Below are positions 1 through 8,591 of a stretch of DNA of 64,000 nucleotides, one piece after another. This DNA comes from a bacterium D16-50 (lineage in GTDB: Bacteria; Bacillota; Clostridia; Lachnospirales; Lachnospiraceae). Every line of letters starts with the position of its first letter. Within the stretch, counting starts at the first letter, position 1. Both the position numbers and the translations under genes were made by a program. The notes under the pieces were generated by a model, which was given only the letters and a program-made list of their open reading frames with translations, ran no database searches and had not been told where the DNA came from. Location: positions 124,001 through 188,000 of the forward strand of contig RAZA01000005.1 in the NCBI GenBank assembly GCA_003612485.1, read 5' to 3'.

Positions 1-2
1 CG

Positions 3-1268
3 TTCGGCTTCTGGTCTCTGCCTGCCATGGGCGCAGACGGGGAGCTTCCGGAAGTGGAAAAGTGGCTGGAAGAGCAATTGGAGAAGGCCTTTGCTTTCTA
101 CAAGGAAGAGATTGAACAGCGAAACTGGTACGGCATGTTCAACTACGGTGATGTCATGCATACCTATGATTCTCTGCGCCATCAGTGGAAATACGATATC
201 GGAGGATATGCCTGGGATAATACGGAGCTGGTGCCCACCCTCTGGCTCTGGCTGTATTTCATGCGCACGGGCAGGGAGGACGTGTACCGCATGGCGGAAA
301 AGCTGTCCCGGCATGCATCGGAGGTAGATGTGTACCATATGGGAAAATATAAGGGCCTTGGCTCCAGACACAATGTACGGCACTGGGGATGCCCCTGCAA
401 GGAGGCACGCATTGCCATGGCAGGGCACCATAGGTATCTGTATTATCTTACCGGTGACAGGCGGCTGGAGGACATATTTGAGGAGCTGAAGGACAATGAA
501 ATGAGCTTTTTGAACAAGGATCCTCTTGGGGACTTTTATGACAAGAAAGATATGGTCTATCCAAGTCATGCGAGAAGCGGGCCGGACTGGTCCTCCTTAT
601 GCTCCAACTGGATGACAAGATGGGAGAGGTTCAACGATAGGAGGTATCTGGACAAGATAACAATAGGCATAGAGGACATTAAGAAAACACCTATGAAGCT
701 GGTTTCAGGGCCGGATTTCGAGTTCGATCCTATGACCTGCCATCTGCGCTATATAGGAGAACGCACTACCGGCGGAACTCATCTGCAGATCTGCATGGGC
801 GCTCCCCAGATCTGGACGGAACTGGGAGAACTGCTGGATGATGAGGAATGGCAGAAGATGCTTGTGGAGCTGGGCAGAATCTATTTCATGACCAAGGAAG
901 AGAGACGGGAAGCTACGGGAGGACTTACAGGAAAGAGGGAGTTTACTTATCCTATTATGGCAGCAGGGCTGGGGGCATATGCCGCAGCGGCGCTGGAGGA
1001 CAAGGAACTGGCCGCCAGAGTCTGGAAGGTGATTCTGGGGGCGGTGATGGGTGGAGAAGGCCAGAACGGCTTTGAGCGGATCTCAGTGCAGGATCAGGGA
1101 AATCGGGAATTCTTAAAAGAGATTCCATGGATTTCTACCAATTTTACGGCGCAGTTCTGCTTGAATGTAATCATGTGTCTTGACTTCATCCGGCAATGGC
1201 TGCCGACCACCATGGAGGAGACACACAAGCTTATAGGGGAGGGAGGAGAGCATCTCCATAAGGCGTGA
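3..1268 (+). CDS. YetA/PcRGLX-like protein, C-terminal part (5' end outside window)
   Basis: The frame is open to the left edge (upstream codons encode FGFWSLPA) and no ribosome binding site precedes the first ATG at 27, so this is the 3' part of a longer gene. The visible ~420 residues are rich in Trp, Tyr and His in helical stretches (for example WKYDIGGYAWDNTELVPT and GLGSRHNVRHWGCPCKEARI). This pattern fits an alpha/alpha-toroid domain such as the C-terminal domain of the YetA/exo-rhamnogalacturonan-lyase-like (PcRGLX) family, which is much longer than what is seen here. No signal peptide can be judged. The sugar-uptake operon and deacetylase-like gene downstream support a role in glycan breakdown. 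The family assignment is tentative; that it is a real gene is secure. Confidence 0.5.
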   Translation, partial: FGFWSLPAMGADGELPEVEKWLEEQLEKAFAFYKEEIEQRNWYGMFNYGDVMHTYDSLRHQWKYDIGGYAWDNTELVPTLWLWLYFMRTGREDVYRMAEKLSRHASEVDVYHMGKYKGLGSRHNVRHWGCPCKEARIAMAGHHRYLYYLTGDRRLEDIFEELKDNEMSFLNKDPLGDFYDKKDMVYPSHARSGPDWSSLCSNWMTRWERFNDRRYLDKITIGIEDIKKTPMKLVSGPDFEFDPMTCHLRYIGERTTGGTHLQICMGAPQIWTELGELLDDEEWQKMLVELGRIYFMTKEERREATGGLTGKREFTYPIMAAGLGAYAAAALEDKELAARVWKVILGAVMGGEGQNGFERISVQDQGNREFLKEIPWISTNFTAQFCLNVIMCLDFIRQWLPTTMEETHKLIGEGGEHLHKA

Positions 1269-1536
1269 GGGATGATGGCAGTAAGAATGTCGGGAATGGG
1301 TGTTTTGGTATGTGCCAGCAGGCTGTCTGCAGCTGAAATAAATCATGATTGGCTGTGGATTTTGGTGTCGGAGTATGGTATATTGTAGGTGTGATGAATC
1401 AAGGGTTAGCCCAAGAGGAAAAAAGTCCCTTATACGAAAGATACAGTCATCATGAGGAGCAGCGTGGAATACGGATGGAACATAGCTCTGAATGGTGACG
1501 GCAGAGCCATTTCGGTGAAAGAAGGGAGGAAGTAAT

Positions 1537-2145
1537 ATGGCATTGACCAAAGAAGATTTGCAGGCTATCTCCGCATTGTTGGAGCCTATCAGGAGCGAGA
1601 TCGGAGAATTAAGGAAGGATGTGACGGAGCTGAAGCGGGACGTGGCCGGACTGAAATGGGACGTCACCGGACTAAAGCAAGACGTTGCAGAGCTGAAGCA
1701 GGATGTTGCAGAACTGAAGCAGCGGATGGACAAGCTGGAACAGCGAATGGATAAGCTGGAACAGCGAATGGATAAGCTGGAACAGCGAATGGATAAGCTG
1801 GAACAGCGAATGGATAAGCTGGAACAGCGAATGGATAAGCTGGAACAACGAATGGACAAGCTGGAACAGCGGATGAACAAGCTGGAACAGCGAATGGACA
1901 AGCTGGAACAGCGAATGGACAAACAGGAACAACGAATGGACAAGCTGGAACAAAGAGTAGACCGCATTGAGATTATGCTGGAGAATGAAACAAATCGGAA
2001 TATCAAGATTGTCGCAGAAGGACACCGTGATCTGAATAGAAGACTGAGCGAAGCCTTAAAGGTAGAAGATGAAAAAGAGACGCTGTTGATTCGTGTCAAT
2101 CTTTTAGAGAGGGATGTGCGGACCCTGAAAGAAAAAGTTGTATAG
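1537..2145 (+). CDS. Repeat-built coiled-coil protein of unknown function
   Basis: A 202-residue soluble protein starting at an ATG preceded by GGGAGGAAGTAAT. Residues ~1-25 look globular or helical, residues ~28-64 are imperfect heptads (ELKRDVA, GLKWDVT, ELKQDVA), residues ~66-142 are eleven exact or near-exact KLEQRMD heptads, and the C-terminal ~60 residues (RIEIMLENETNRNIKIVAEG onward) form a second helical section. There is no signal peptide or membrane segment. The heptad register predicts a long parallel coiled coil. Similar C-terminal sections recur, from memory, in hypothetical Lachnospiraceae proteins. The upstream 268 bp has an extended -10-like TGGTATATT near 1376-1384. Function is not recognisable. 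Confidence 0.8.
   Translation: MALTKEDLQAISALLEPIRSEIGELRKDVTELKRDVAGLKWDVTGLKQDVAELKQDVAELKQRMDKLEQRMDKLEQRMDKLEQRMDKLEQRMDKLEQRMDKLEQRMDKLEQRMNKLEQRMDKLEQRMDKQEQRMDKLEQRVDRIEIMLENETNRNIKIVAEGHRDLNRRLSEALKVEDEKETLLIRVNLLERDVRTLKEKVV
1732..1962 (+). repeat. 21-bp tandem repeat, 11 copies, in frame in the coiled-coil gene
   Basis: The unit AAGCTGGAACAGCGAATGGAT (written here as KLEQRMD codons) begins at 1732 and every 21 bp to 1942. The first five copies are identical at the DNA level; later ones carry scattered changes (caacga, cggatgaac, aaacag, caaagagtagac). Exact DNA identity of the central copies indicates recent slippage or unequal recombination rather than protein-level selection alone. 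Confidence 0.95.
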
Positions 2146-2210
2146 GAATCCACCACGGCCATGGGATATGGCTGGGCAGGAATATCAATATCTATGAAAG
2201 GCGGAGATTT

Positions 2211-3710
2211 ATGAGCGGCATGAGAGGCATAGACACACCGGTGAGGCAGCGCAGGCGGCGGGTTTTCAAGGAGGTTGCGAACTTGGCCTACAACTCGACT
2301 AACCTAAAGGACGACATGGAGGCCCTTCCCTACCAGATCGTGGATTACGAGGAGCCTCTGTACTGGGAAAGCGTCTATAGGGATCGGGCCATTATCCGGG
2401 AGCGCATCCGGCTTGCCATGGGCATGAGCCTGCGCCCGGAAAACAGAGAGCATCCGGGCCATCTGACTCAGGGGCTGGAGGAAAGCAATATCGGGGAGAA
2501 ATACTATGAGCCGCCTCTGATGCAGGTGATTCCCTCCGCCTGCAATGGATGTCCGGAGAACAAGTACGAGGTCACCAGCTCATGCATGGGCTGTGTGGCG
2601 CATCCTTGCCACAGCGTCTGTCCCAAGGGCGCCATTTCCATGGTGGAGGGAAAATCCGTCATTGATCAGGAAAAATGCATCAAATGCGGAAAATGCAAGG
2701 AGGTTTGTCCCTACGACGCTATCTGCCATAAGGAGCGGCCCTGCAAGGCGGCCTGCGGCGTTAATGCCATCAAGTCGGACAAATTCGGGCGGGCCTATAT
2801 AGACAATGATATCTGTGTTTCCTGCGGCATGTGCATGGTCAGCTGCCCCTTCGGGGCCATAGCGGACAAATCTCAGATTTTCCAGCTGATTCGGGCCATG
2901 CAGTCCGGGAAGGAGGTCATTGCCCAGGTGGCCCCTGCTTTTGTGGGGCAGTTCGGCCCCAAGGTGACGCCGGACATGTTCAAGACGGCGCTGAAGGAGC
3001 TGGGTTTTGCGGAGGTATACGAGACGGCCATAGGAGCGGATTTGGGCTGTATGGCGGAGGCAGAGCATTATGTGAAGGAGGTGGCTACGGGCAATCAGTC
3101 CTTTGCATTGACTTCCTGCTGTCCTTCCTGGTCTGTCATGGCAAAGCATCTGTTTCCTGAGACCATTGACAAGATCAGCAACGAGCTGACTCCCATGGTG
3201 GCCACCGCAAGAATCATCAAGGAGGAGCATCCCGATGCGCTGGTAGTATTCATCGGTCCTTGTGCCTCCAAGAAGCTGGAGGCCAGCCGCCGGACGATCC
3301 GTTCCGATGTGGATTTTGTCATAACCTTTGAGGAGCTGACGGGAATGTTCGAGGCCAAAGGAATCCTGCTGGAGGAGATCAAGGCCATGGATGAGCTGCA
3401 GGACGCTACGGGAGCCGGGCGCGGCTACGGTGTGGCCGGCGGCGTGGCTAGTGCCATCAAGGAATGCATCAATACCTATTATCCCGGCACGGAGGTAAAG
3501 ATCGAGCATGCGGAAGGGCTCACAGAGTGCAAGAAAATGCTTCTTCTCGCCAAGGCCGGCAAGAAGGAGGGCTGTCTGATAGAGGGCATGGCTTGTCCCG
3601 GAGGCTGCGTGGCCGGCGCGGGAACCAATATTGCCATAGCTCTGGCTGCCAAGGAGGTGGCTAAGTTCAAGGCGCAGGCCAAGGAAGCTGTTCCGGAAAA
3701 AGAGGATTGA
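2211..3710 (+). CDS. [FeFe]-hydrogenase, group-B-type, with multiple 4Fe-4S clusters
   Basis: A 499-residue iron-sulfur enzyme for reversible proton reduction/H2 oxidation, or H2 sensing. Residues ~109-145 carry cysteine clusters CNGC and CMGC-x4-C-x3-CP, ~156-190 contain CIKCGKCKEVCP, and ~205-220 contain CVSCGMCMVSCP, so several ferredoxin-type clusters precede the catalytic domain. The H-cluster motifs are TSCCPSW (L1, ~300), FIGPCASKK (L2, ~346) and EGMACPGGC (L3, ~457). The L2 form GPCxSKK instead of MPCxxKxxE is the signature I associate with group B enzymes of anaerobic Clostridia. No hydE/F/G maturase or NADH-binding partner lies nearby, so it appears to be a stand-alone gene. Physiological partner unknown, presumably ferredoxin. 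Confidence 0.9.
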   Translation: MSGMRGIDTPVRQRRRRVFKEVANLAYNSTNLKDDMEALPYQIVDYEEPLYWESVYRDRAIIRERIRLAMGMSLRPENREHPGHLTQGLEESNIGEKYYEPPLMQVIPSACNGCPENKYEVTSSCMGCVAHPCHSVCPKGAISMVEGKSVIDQEKCIKCGKCKEVCPYDAICHKERPCKAACGVNAIKSDKFGRAYIDNDICVSCGMCMVSCPFGAIADKSQIFQLIRAMQSGKEVIAQVAPAFVGQFGPKVTPDMFKTALKELGFAEVYETAIGADLGCMAEAEHYVKEVATGNQSFALTSCCPSWSVMAKHLFPETIDKISNELTPMVATARIIKEEHPDALVVFIGPCASKKLEASRRTIRSDVDFVITFEELTGMFEAKGILLEEIKAMDELQDATGAGRGYGVAGGVASAIKECINTYYPGTEVKIEHAEGLTECKKMLLLAKAGKKEGCLIEGMACPGGCVAGAGTNIAIALAAKEVAKFKAQAKEAVPEKED

Positions 3711-3745
3711 AACAAGACAATACTGCTTTATGACCTTAAGTTCTC

Positions 3746-3799
3746 AAAAAAGGGGCTGCCGCATCTTTGATTTCCTAATCATGATGCAGCAGCTCCTTT
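3746..3799. terminator. Bidirectional rho-independent terminator between convergent genes
   Basis: Arms 3749-3765 and 3783-3799 pair over ~17 positions (GGGGCTGCCGCATC against GATGCAGCAGCTCC, with one mismatch and one wobble). The minus-strand product ends in six T residues, and the plus strand ends in TTT. It separates the hydrogenase gene from the convergent DUF3863-type gene. Confidence 0.8.
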
Positions 3800-3809
3800 G
3801 CCGTCAGTG

Positions 3810-6275
3810 CTATAGGGAGACGATTATATTATCGGACATAGTGAATACTCCGGTGGAACCTCTGTAACAGCACCATCCGGGCATTTTCGCATATCTGTGG
3901 GCTACCAGACGAAATGCACCGATGGTTTTGTGAACCGGCAGGGAAAAGTCCTGTATGTAAATTTCTCTGGGACAAGGTTCACAGGGCACCGCAATTTTGG
4001 CGGTAAGGCTTAAGTGTTCCATATCCGAACCGGTGTAGAGCTGGATAGATTCGGGGAAAATGATGCCGGACCGGTGGTGGGAGAGGAAACCGATGGTAAT
4101 TTCCTTTACGGCAGCGGGAGCGGCCAGCTGGCCGCATACCTCAAGATCTCGCAGAGTTCCTCTCCAGCGGCCGTCCAGATAGTCCGTGGAACCTCTTTTT
4201 GGATTCAGGAGATCCTCAATGCCGTTTCCGCCGAAAACGGGACGGGGGTCAAAAACCGTGCCGCTGGTCAGGCGAATTCCCTGAAGGCCGAAGCTGTATT
4301 TCCAGCTGACGGTCTCGCTGCTGCGGCCGTCCGGAAGGAAAAGCTTTGCGGAGAGAAGAGTATCCTTCTCAAACTCCAAGGGGCCGTGGTAGAGCGGTGA
4401 AAGCTCCGTGGGCTGCGTTCCGTCATAGGTGTAGTGTATTTCTCCGTGTTCTTGGGAGGACAATTGTACACGACCAAGAGTTTCTGCAGGGAATATACAG
4501 GAGGCAGGTTCCGCTTCCGGTGCCATGGGGGGGACTGCGAATGTCTTTCCGGCGGCATGCTGCCGGAATGCACTGCCTAAGAAGCCGTCAAGGGAAGCTG
4601 CCGATTCCATATTGGTGAAAATGTCCTTGGCGTCAAGAGATTCTCCCAGTTTCAGACAGATTCGTCCTTCCTCCGGTCTGATGACAAGGCGGCATATCTT
4701 AGTCTCAGGTATCTTGGGTTCGTCAGGCTTTTTTTCCGTTCCTTCTCGCTCTGCATGAAAAGGCTGGTCTGTGGGGGAAAGCATCTCCGGCAGGAGACGG
4801 CCTTCCGTTACCTGAAATCCATAGGAAAAGCCCTCGTGCTCCAGAAGAATCTGCCGTTCATGGCAGGCTTTTATGTGGGGCAGGTAATCAAAGCAAAGAT
4901 CATAGGGGCCTTCCAGCAAAACACGGTCGGGATGCATGGTAAAAGTGGCCAAAGGACGGTTCGTTTCCGGGTCCAGCAGCTGTGCCTGAGCTGTGAGACT
5001 GTCCAAAGCCTTGTAACGGATTGACCCGGAAGGTTCTTGGCCATTTTCGTTGACCAGCCGCAGGAACGGGCGTTGACCGAAAGAGTCTATCCATTTTTGG
5101 GGAAATAATAGGGGTGGGGCGTCAAATAGGCTTTTAGCAGCTCTCATAGGGCCGTTTAAGTATCTGGAAGGGTAGTTTTGAGGATACAGAAAACAGTCCC
5201 GGATCCGCAGGCGGCCCTCCTCGCCCAGAAAGCCTATCCGATAGTTGCTGCAGGCGTACCATTGAGCGGAAAGATTTTTTTCCTTATCCCAGTCGGCGGA
5301 AGCCTGAAAGGACATGGGAGGCGTGAGACGATAAGTTTCCCTAAACCATTTTGCGGAATCGGCCATGGTCTCTATCCGCAGGGAGCCTTCCTGTGAAAGT
5401 CGGCGCAGCTCCTTTAGCTGAGGTTCCATGCCGGGCTTGATGTTCTCCCATAAGAAATTGTTTTCCTGACCTACATGAGCATATCCCACTCCCAGAGAGT
5501 CCTCTTTGGTGAGACAGCGGAAGAACCAGGATATCCATTCCGGGTTCCGGCCGATGAGCCAGGAAGGTTCAAGGGTATAGACTCCCTGCAGGCCTTCCCG
5601 CACGTCCTGCTCGAAGTTGTAGATGGGGTCGGGACCCAGCAGACGGAACATGGGGACATTCAGCTGGTCCGCGCCCTTTGGGGCGGGAATATTCTCATTG
5701 CTTTTGCTGGGGAAATAAACGCCGTTTGGAAAGCCGCCCCAGAGGGTAAAGCCGTCCGTGCCCATCTGGTCCCGGCAGATGGCAGTGCCCACAATACCGT
5801 ATTTTTCAGCGGCATGGGATATTGTGACTGTGTCCAGAACCCAGGAGCCTATGGTTTTCGGATAGAAGCCGAAGACCTGATAAAAATCGGCCATATAGGC
5901 ATCCACCAGTTTCCGGCGCTCTTCCGGGGCGTAGCCGATGGAATATGCGCTGTCAACACGTTCATCATAATCTTCCGTCCATGCGCCTCGAAAGGTTACG
6001 CCGGCTCTCTTGCAAAGCTCCCCGGTTATTTCCCACCATGCGGAGATTTCATCTTGTTCCCCTGAATAGGTCTTTAAAAGCTCCTGATACCGGGAGTCCG
6101 TCAATGCATCGTATTTTAATGCATAGGTAGCCGGGAAACCGTACTGGCGGATCAAAGTGATCTGGTTTTTCACTGTTTCAAAATCATCTTGTATGAAGAC
6201 GCTGGGTTCAATGTGGGACATGCGGATGAAATTGTAGATATTTACGATCACGGTTTTTTTCATTTTCTTATACAT
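3810..6275 (-). CDS. DUF3863/DUF3864-type polysaccharide-deacetylase-like protein
   Basis: An 821-residue protein without a signal peptide. Residues ~1-330 resemble the DUF3863 fold (NodB/deacetylase-like barrel): an N-terminal strand ending NIYNFIRM, the phrase FQVFGFYPKTIGSW in approximate form, and AICRDQMGTDGFTLWGGFPN. The middle is beta-rich, residues ~600-660 contain a chitobiase-C-like segment (GEIHYTYDGTQPTELSPLY), and ~690-815 read like a discoidin-type carbohydrate-binding sandwich. The reaction is unproven; de-acylation or glycan processing is an inference from fold and context. The start is uncertain: ATG 6275 has AAAGG almost abutting it, while an in-frame ATG at 6263 has AAAGG 13 nt upstream. 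Confidence 0.65.
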   Translation of the reverse strand: MYKKMKKTVIVNIYNFIRMSHIEPSVFIQDDFETVKNQITLIRQYGFPATYALKYDALTDSRYQELLKTYSGEQDEISAWWEITGELCKRAGVTFRGAWTEDYDERVDSAYSIGYAPEERRKLVDAYMADFYQVFGFYPKTIGSWVLDTVTISHAAEKYGIVGTAICRDQMGTDGFTLWGGFPNGVYFPSKSNENIPAPKGADQLNVPMFRLLGPDPIYNFEQDVREGLQGVYTLEPSWLIGRNPEWISWFFRCLTKEDSLGVGYAHVGQENNFLWENIKPGMEPQLKELRRLSQEGSLRIETMADSAKWFRETYRLTPPMSFQASADWDKEKNLSAQWYACSNYRIGFLGEEGRLRIRDCFLYPQNYPSRYLNGPMRAAKSLFDAPPLLFPQKWIDSFGQRPFLRLVNENGQEPSGSIRYKALDSLTAQAQLLDPETNRPLATFTMHPDRVLLEGPYDLCFDYLPHIKACHERQILLEHEGFSYGFQVTEGRLLPEMLSPTDQPFHAEREGTEKKPDEPKIPETKICRLVIRPEEGRICLKLGESLDAKDIFTNMESAASLDGFLGSAFRQHAAGKTFAVPPMAPEAEPASCIFPAETLGRVQLSSQEHGEIHYTYDGTQPTELSPLYHGPLEFEKDTLLSAKLFLPDGRSSETVSWKYSFGLQGIRLTSGTVFDPRPVFGGNGIEDLLNPKRGSTDYLDGRWRGTLRDLEVCGQLAAPAAVKEITIGFLSHHRSGIIFPESIQLYTGSDMEHLSLTAKIAVPCEPCPREIYIQDFSLPVHKTIGAFRLVAHRYAKMPGWCCYRGSTGVFTMSDNIIVSL

Positions 6276-6456
6276 GCCTTTCTGCCGATTTCGGCTGATG
6301 TGGTTTTGACTGCTTTTATCATATCATACCCATGGGAAACGTCAAGCTTAGGGCCGGAAGGAAGGCGTTTTTTTGGAAATGTTTTTTGGATTATCTATGA
6401 AGGAATTGTACTCTGGGCAGGCTGAGAGGATTTTCATAAAAGGCATGTTCAAACGG

Positions 6457-6485
6457 TTGATTTCAGATAGGGAAAAACGTATAAT
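6457..6485 (+). promoter_or_regulatory. Sigma-A promoter for the NhaC-family gene
   Basis: TTGATT (6457-6462), 17-bp spacer, TATAAT (6480-6485). It lies in the ~310-bp gap between the divergent DUF3863-type gene and the antiporter gene; I see nothing else in that gap. Confidence 0.75.
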
Positions 6486-6585
6486 GATAAAGATTTAAAG
6501 ACGGTTTGAGGCAGGCGGGAGAAAATATGGGAAAAGGAAAACGTCGGAGGTTCAAACTGTCTCGATGAAAGCGGAGGAAAATCTT

Positions 6586-8115
6586 ATGGGAATGGAAATG
6601 ATGGAGGCGGGGTGGCTGTCGATCCTGCCTCCGCTGATTGCAATTACGCTGGCTCTAATTACGAAAGAAGTATATTCATCGCTTTTTCTGGGTGTTTTTT
6701 CAGGCATGTGCGTATACTGCCTTCTGTGCGGAGGAAACATTCTGCAGGCGATTACATATGTTTTTGACATGATTGCCGTAAAGATCGGAGAGAACGGATA
6801 CATGATCATCTTTCTTGTGCTTCTCGGCTCTCTGGTAGTGGTGGTGACAAGGTCGGGAGGCTCTGACGCCTATGGTCGGTGGGCAGGGAAACGCATCCGG
6901 GGACCGGTCAGCGCCAAGGTGGCAACTTCGCTGCTGGGGCTTTTGATATTCGTGGACGACGGATTCAACTGTCTCACAGTGGGGACGGTGATGCGTCCCA
7001 TTACCGATAAGTGCAAAATTTCCAGAGAAAAGCTTGCCTATCTGCTGGATGCCACGGCAGCGCCCGTCTGTATTATCGCGCCTATCTCCAGCTGGGCGGT
7101 GGCAGTGGCTTCGGAAGTGGAAGAGGCCGGAGGGCTGAATGCCTTCGTCCGGACAATTCCCTATAATCTTTATGCCATTCTGACCATTGTCATGGTGTTT
7201 TTCCTGAGCGTCACGGATTTTGACTTTGGCCCCATGAGGAGGGCCGAGCTTAAACGTGACAAGGATGATGCGCCTCAGGGGGAAGAGGCCTTGCGGAAAA
7301 AGGGAAGGGTGGCGGATTTGGCGCTGCCGATACTGACGCTGATTGTCTGTGCGATTTTGGGAATGGCCTATGTGGGAGGCTTTTTTCAGGGGACGCCCTT
7401 TGGGGAGGCCATCGGCGCAAATCCTACCGCAGGCCTGACGCTGGGGACTTTTGCCGCCCTTGTGACTGCCATGGCGCTGTATGTTCCCCGCAGAATCATG
7501 AGTGTGCAGGAGTTCATGGGGGGCGTGATAGACGGGATCAAGACCATGATTCCGGCGCTTACCATATTGATTTTAGCATGGGCATTGGGCGGCGTGTGCA
7601 GGGAGATGATCGGGACGGGGATCTTTGTCAGCCATTTTGTGGAAGGCGTCAAGCTGCCTTTTAGCTTCCTTCCGGCTATCGTGTTTGCCGTTGCTGCCTT
7701 TTTGTCCTTTTCTATGGGAACCGCATGGGGAACCTTCGGCATTCTGCTGCCCATCGTGTCCATGCTCTGCATAGGGGAGGAGGGCGCTTCGGTTCTCATC
7801 CCGTCCCTTGGGGCTGTGCTGGCCGGTTCCGTGTACGGGGATCATTGCTCCCCCATATCCGACACGACCATTCTGGCTTCCACCGGGGCCCAGTGCGGGC
7901 ATCTGCGCCATGTGGAAACCCAGCTGCCCTATGCCACGCTGGTGGCGGCGGTGTGCTTCGGAGGCTATCTGGCGGCAGGGTTTTTCCGCAATCCTTGGAT
8001 CACGCTGGCCGTGTCGGTTTTGCTTCTGGGGCTGGCGTTGGGCGCCGCAGCGCTGTGGCAAAAGCAGGGGCATCGCATCCGGGCTGCTGCAGATGAGAAG
8101 ATGAATGTGTCTTAA
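6586..8115 (+). CDS. NhaC-family Na+/H+ antiporter-like transporter
   Basis: About 509 residues with roughly 11-12 hydrophobic helices. The NhaC signature GDHCSPISDTTILAST lies near residue 410, and a related polar motif VDDGFNCLTVGTVMRPITD near residue 125. Such proteins exchange Na+ for H+ or for an organic acid (the MleN/lactate type) across the cytoplasmic membrane. The start is placed at ATG 6586, which has GGAGG at 6573-6577 with 8-nt spacing; the frame is open to ATG 6565, but that codon lacks a site. It is transcribed alone, with its own promoter and a terminator at 8205-8239. Substrate cannot be read from sequence. Confidence 0.85.
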   Translation: MGMEMMEAGWLSILPPLIAITLALITKEVYSSLFLGVFSGMCVYCLLCGGNILQAITYVFDMIAVKIGENGYMIIFLVLLGSLVVVVTRSGGSDAYGRWAGKRIRGPVSAKVATSLLGLLIFVDDGFNCLTVGTVMRPITDKCKISREKLAYLLDATAAPVCIIAPISSWAVAVASEVEEAGGLNAFVRTIPYNLYAILTIVMVFFLSVTDFDFGPMRRAELKRDKDDAPQGEEALRKKGRVADLALPILTLIVCAILGMAYVGGFFQGTPFGEAIGANPTAGLTLGTFAALVTAMALYVPRRIMSVQEFMGGVIDGIKTMIPALTILILAWALGGVCREMIGTGIFVSHFVEGVKLPFSFLPAIVFAVAAFLSFSMGTAWGTFGILLPIVSMLCIGEEGASVLIPSLGAVLAGSVYGDHCSPISDTTILASTGAQCGHLRHVETQLPYATLVAAVCFGGYLAAGFFRNPWITLAVSVLLLGLALGAAALWQKQGHRIRAAADEKMNVS

Positions 8116-8204
8116 GTGTGAGTACAGAAGAGCAACTTGAGATTCTGAGAGGTTTTCAGGACAAATGAATATGGCTCCTGCAGTTTTGGAACTGTCAGAA
8201 GGAG

Positions 8205-8239
8205 AGCGTGCCGGGCTGTTGGGCTGGCACGCTTTTTTT
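8205..8239 (+). terminator. Rho-independent terminator after the NhaC-family gene
   Basis: Perfect 8-bp stem AGCGTGCC/GGCACGCT with a 13-nt loop, followed by seven T residues. It isolates the antiporter from the downstream transport operon. Confidence 0.9.
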
Positions 8240-8388
8240 CTGTCAAGGAATTGTATGTCTTCAATATATGGAAAAATATACAAAATAATTTGATTCATAG
8301 AAGAAATAATGTACAAACAGACATAAAAATTTGTGTAAAGACGAGATAATTGGTACAAAAATGACAAGCTTCGGGTTAAAAACGGATA

Positions 8389-8417
8389 TTGTTCTGTGAA
8401 TATAAAAGCCTTATGAT
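8389..8417 (+). promoter_or_regulatory. Sigma-A promoter for the sugar transport operon
   Basis: TTGTTC (8389-8394), 17-bp spacer, TATGAT (8412-8417). Transcripts would carry a leader of about 165 nt before the lipoprotein start, containing small GC-rich inverted repeats (for example TCCGcagaCGGA near 8450). The weak -35 fits a promoter needing activation, possibly by the AraC-type regulator at the far end of the cluster. Confidence 0.6.
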
Positions 8418-8591
8418 AAAACTATCTTTTAACCGGTCGATCCGCAGACGGATTCCCTGAGCATGCTAAGGGGATATTCCGTTTCGCTGGCCCAGGGGAT
8501 GTTTTACGGGGTTTTTCTTTCGCGAACAGGGCCGTGCACCCCAAGGCCGGGAGCAGGTCGATTTTTGACATCGAGATAAGGAGAAAAGCGT

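Noticed and set aside
1113..2162. 349-codon minus-strand frame with SLSIRCS repeats
   Set aside because: It is the exact antisense of the 21-bp coiled-coil repeats and the end of the first gene; no ribosome binding site and low-complexity content.
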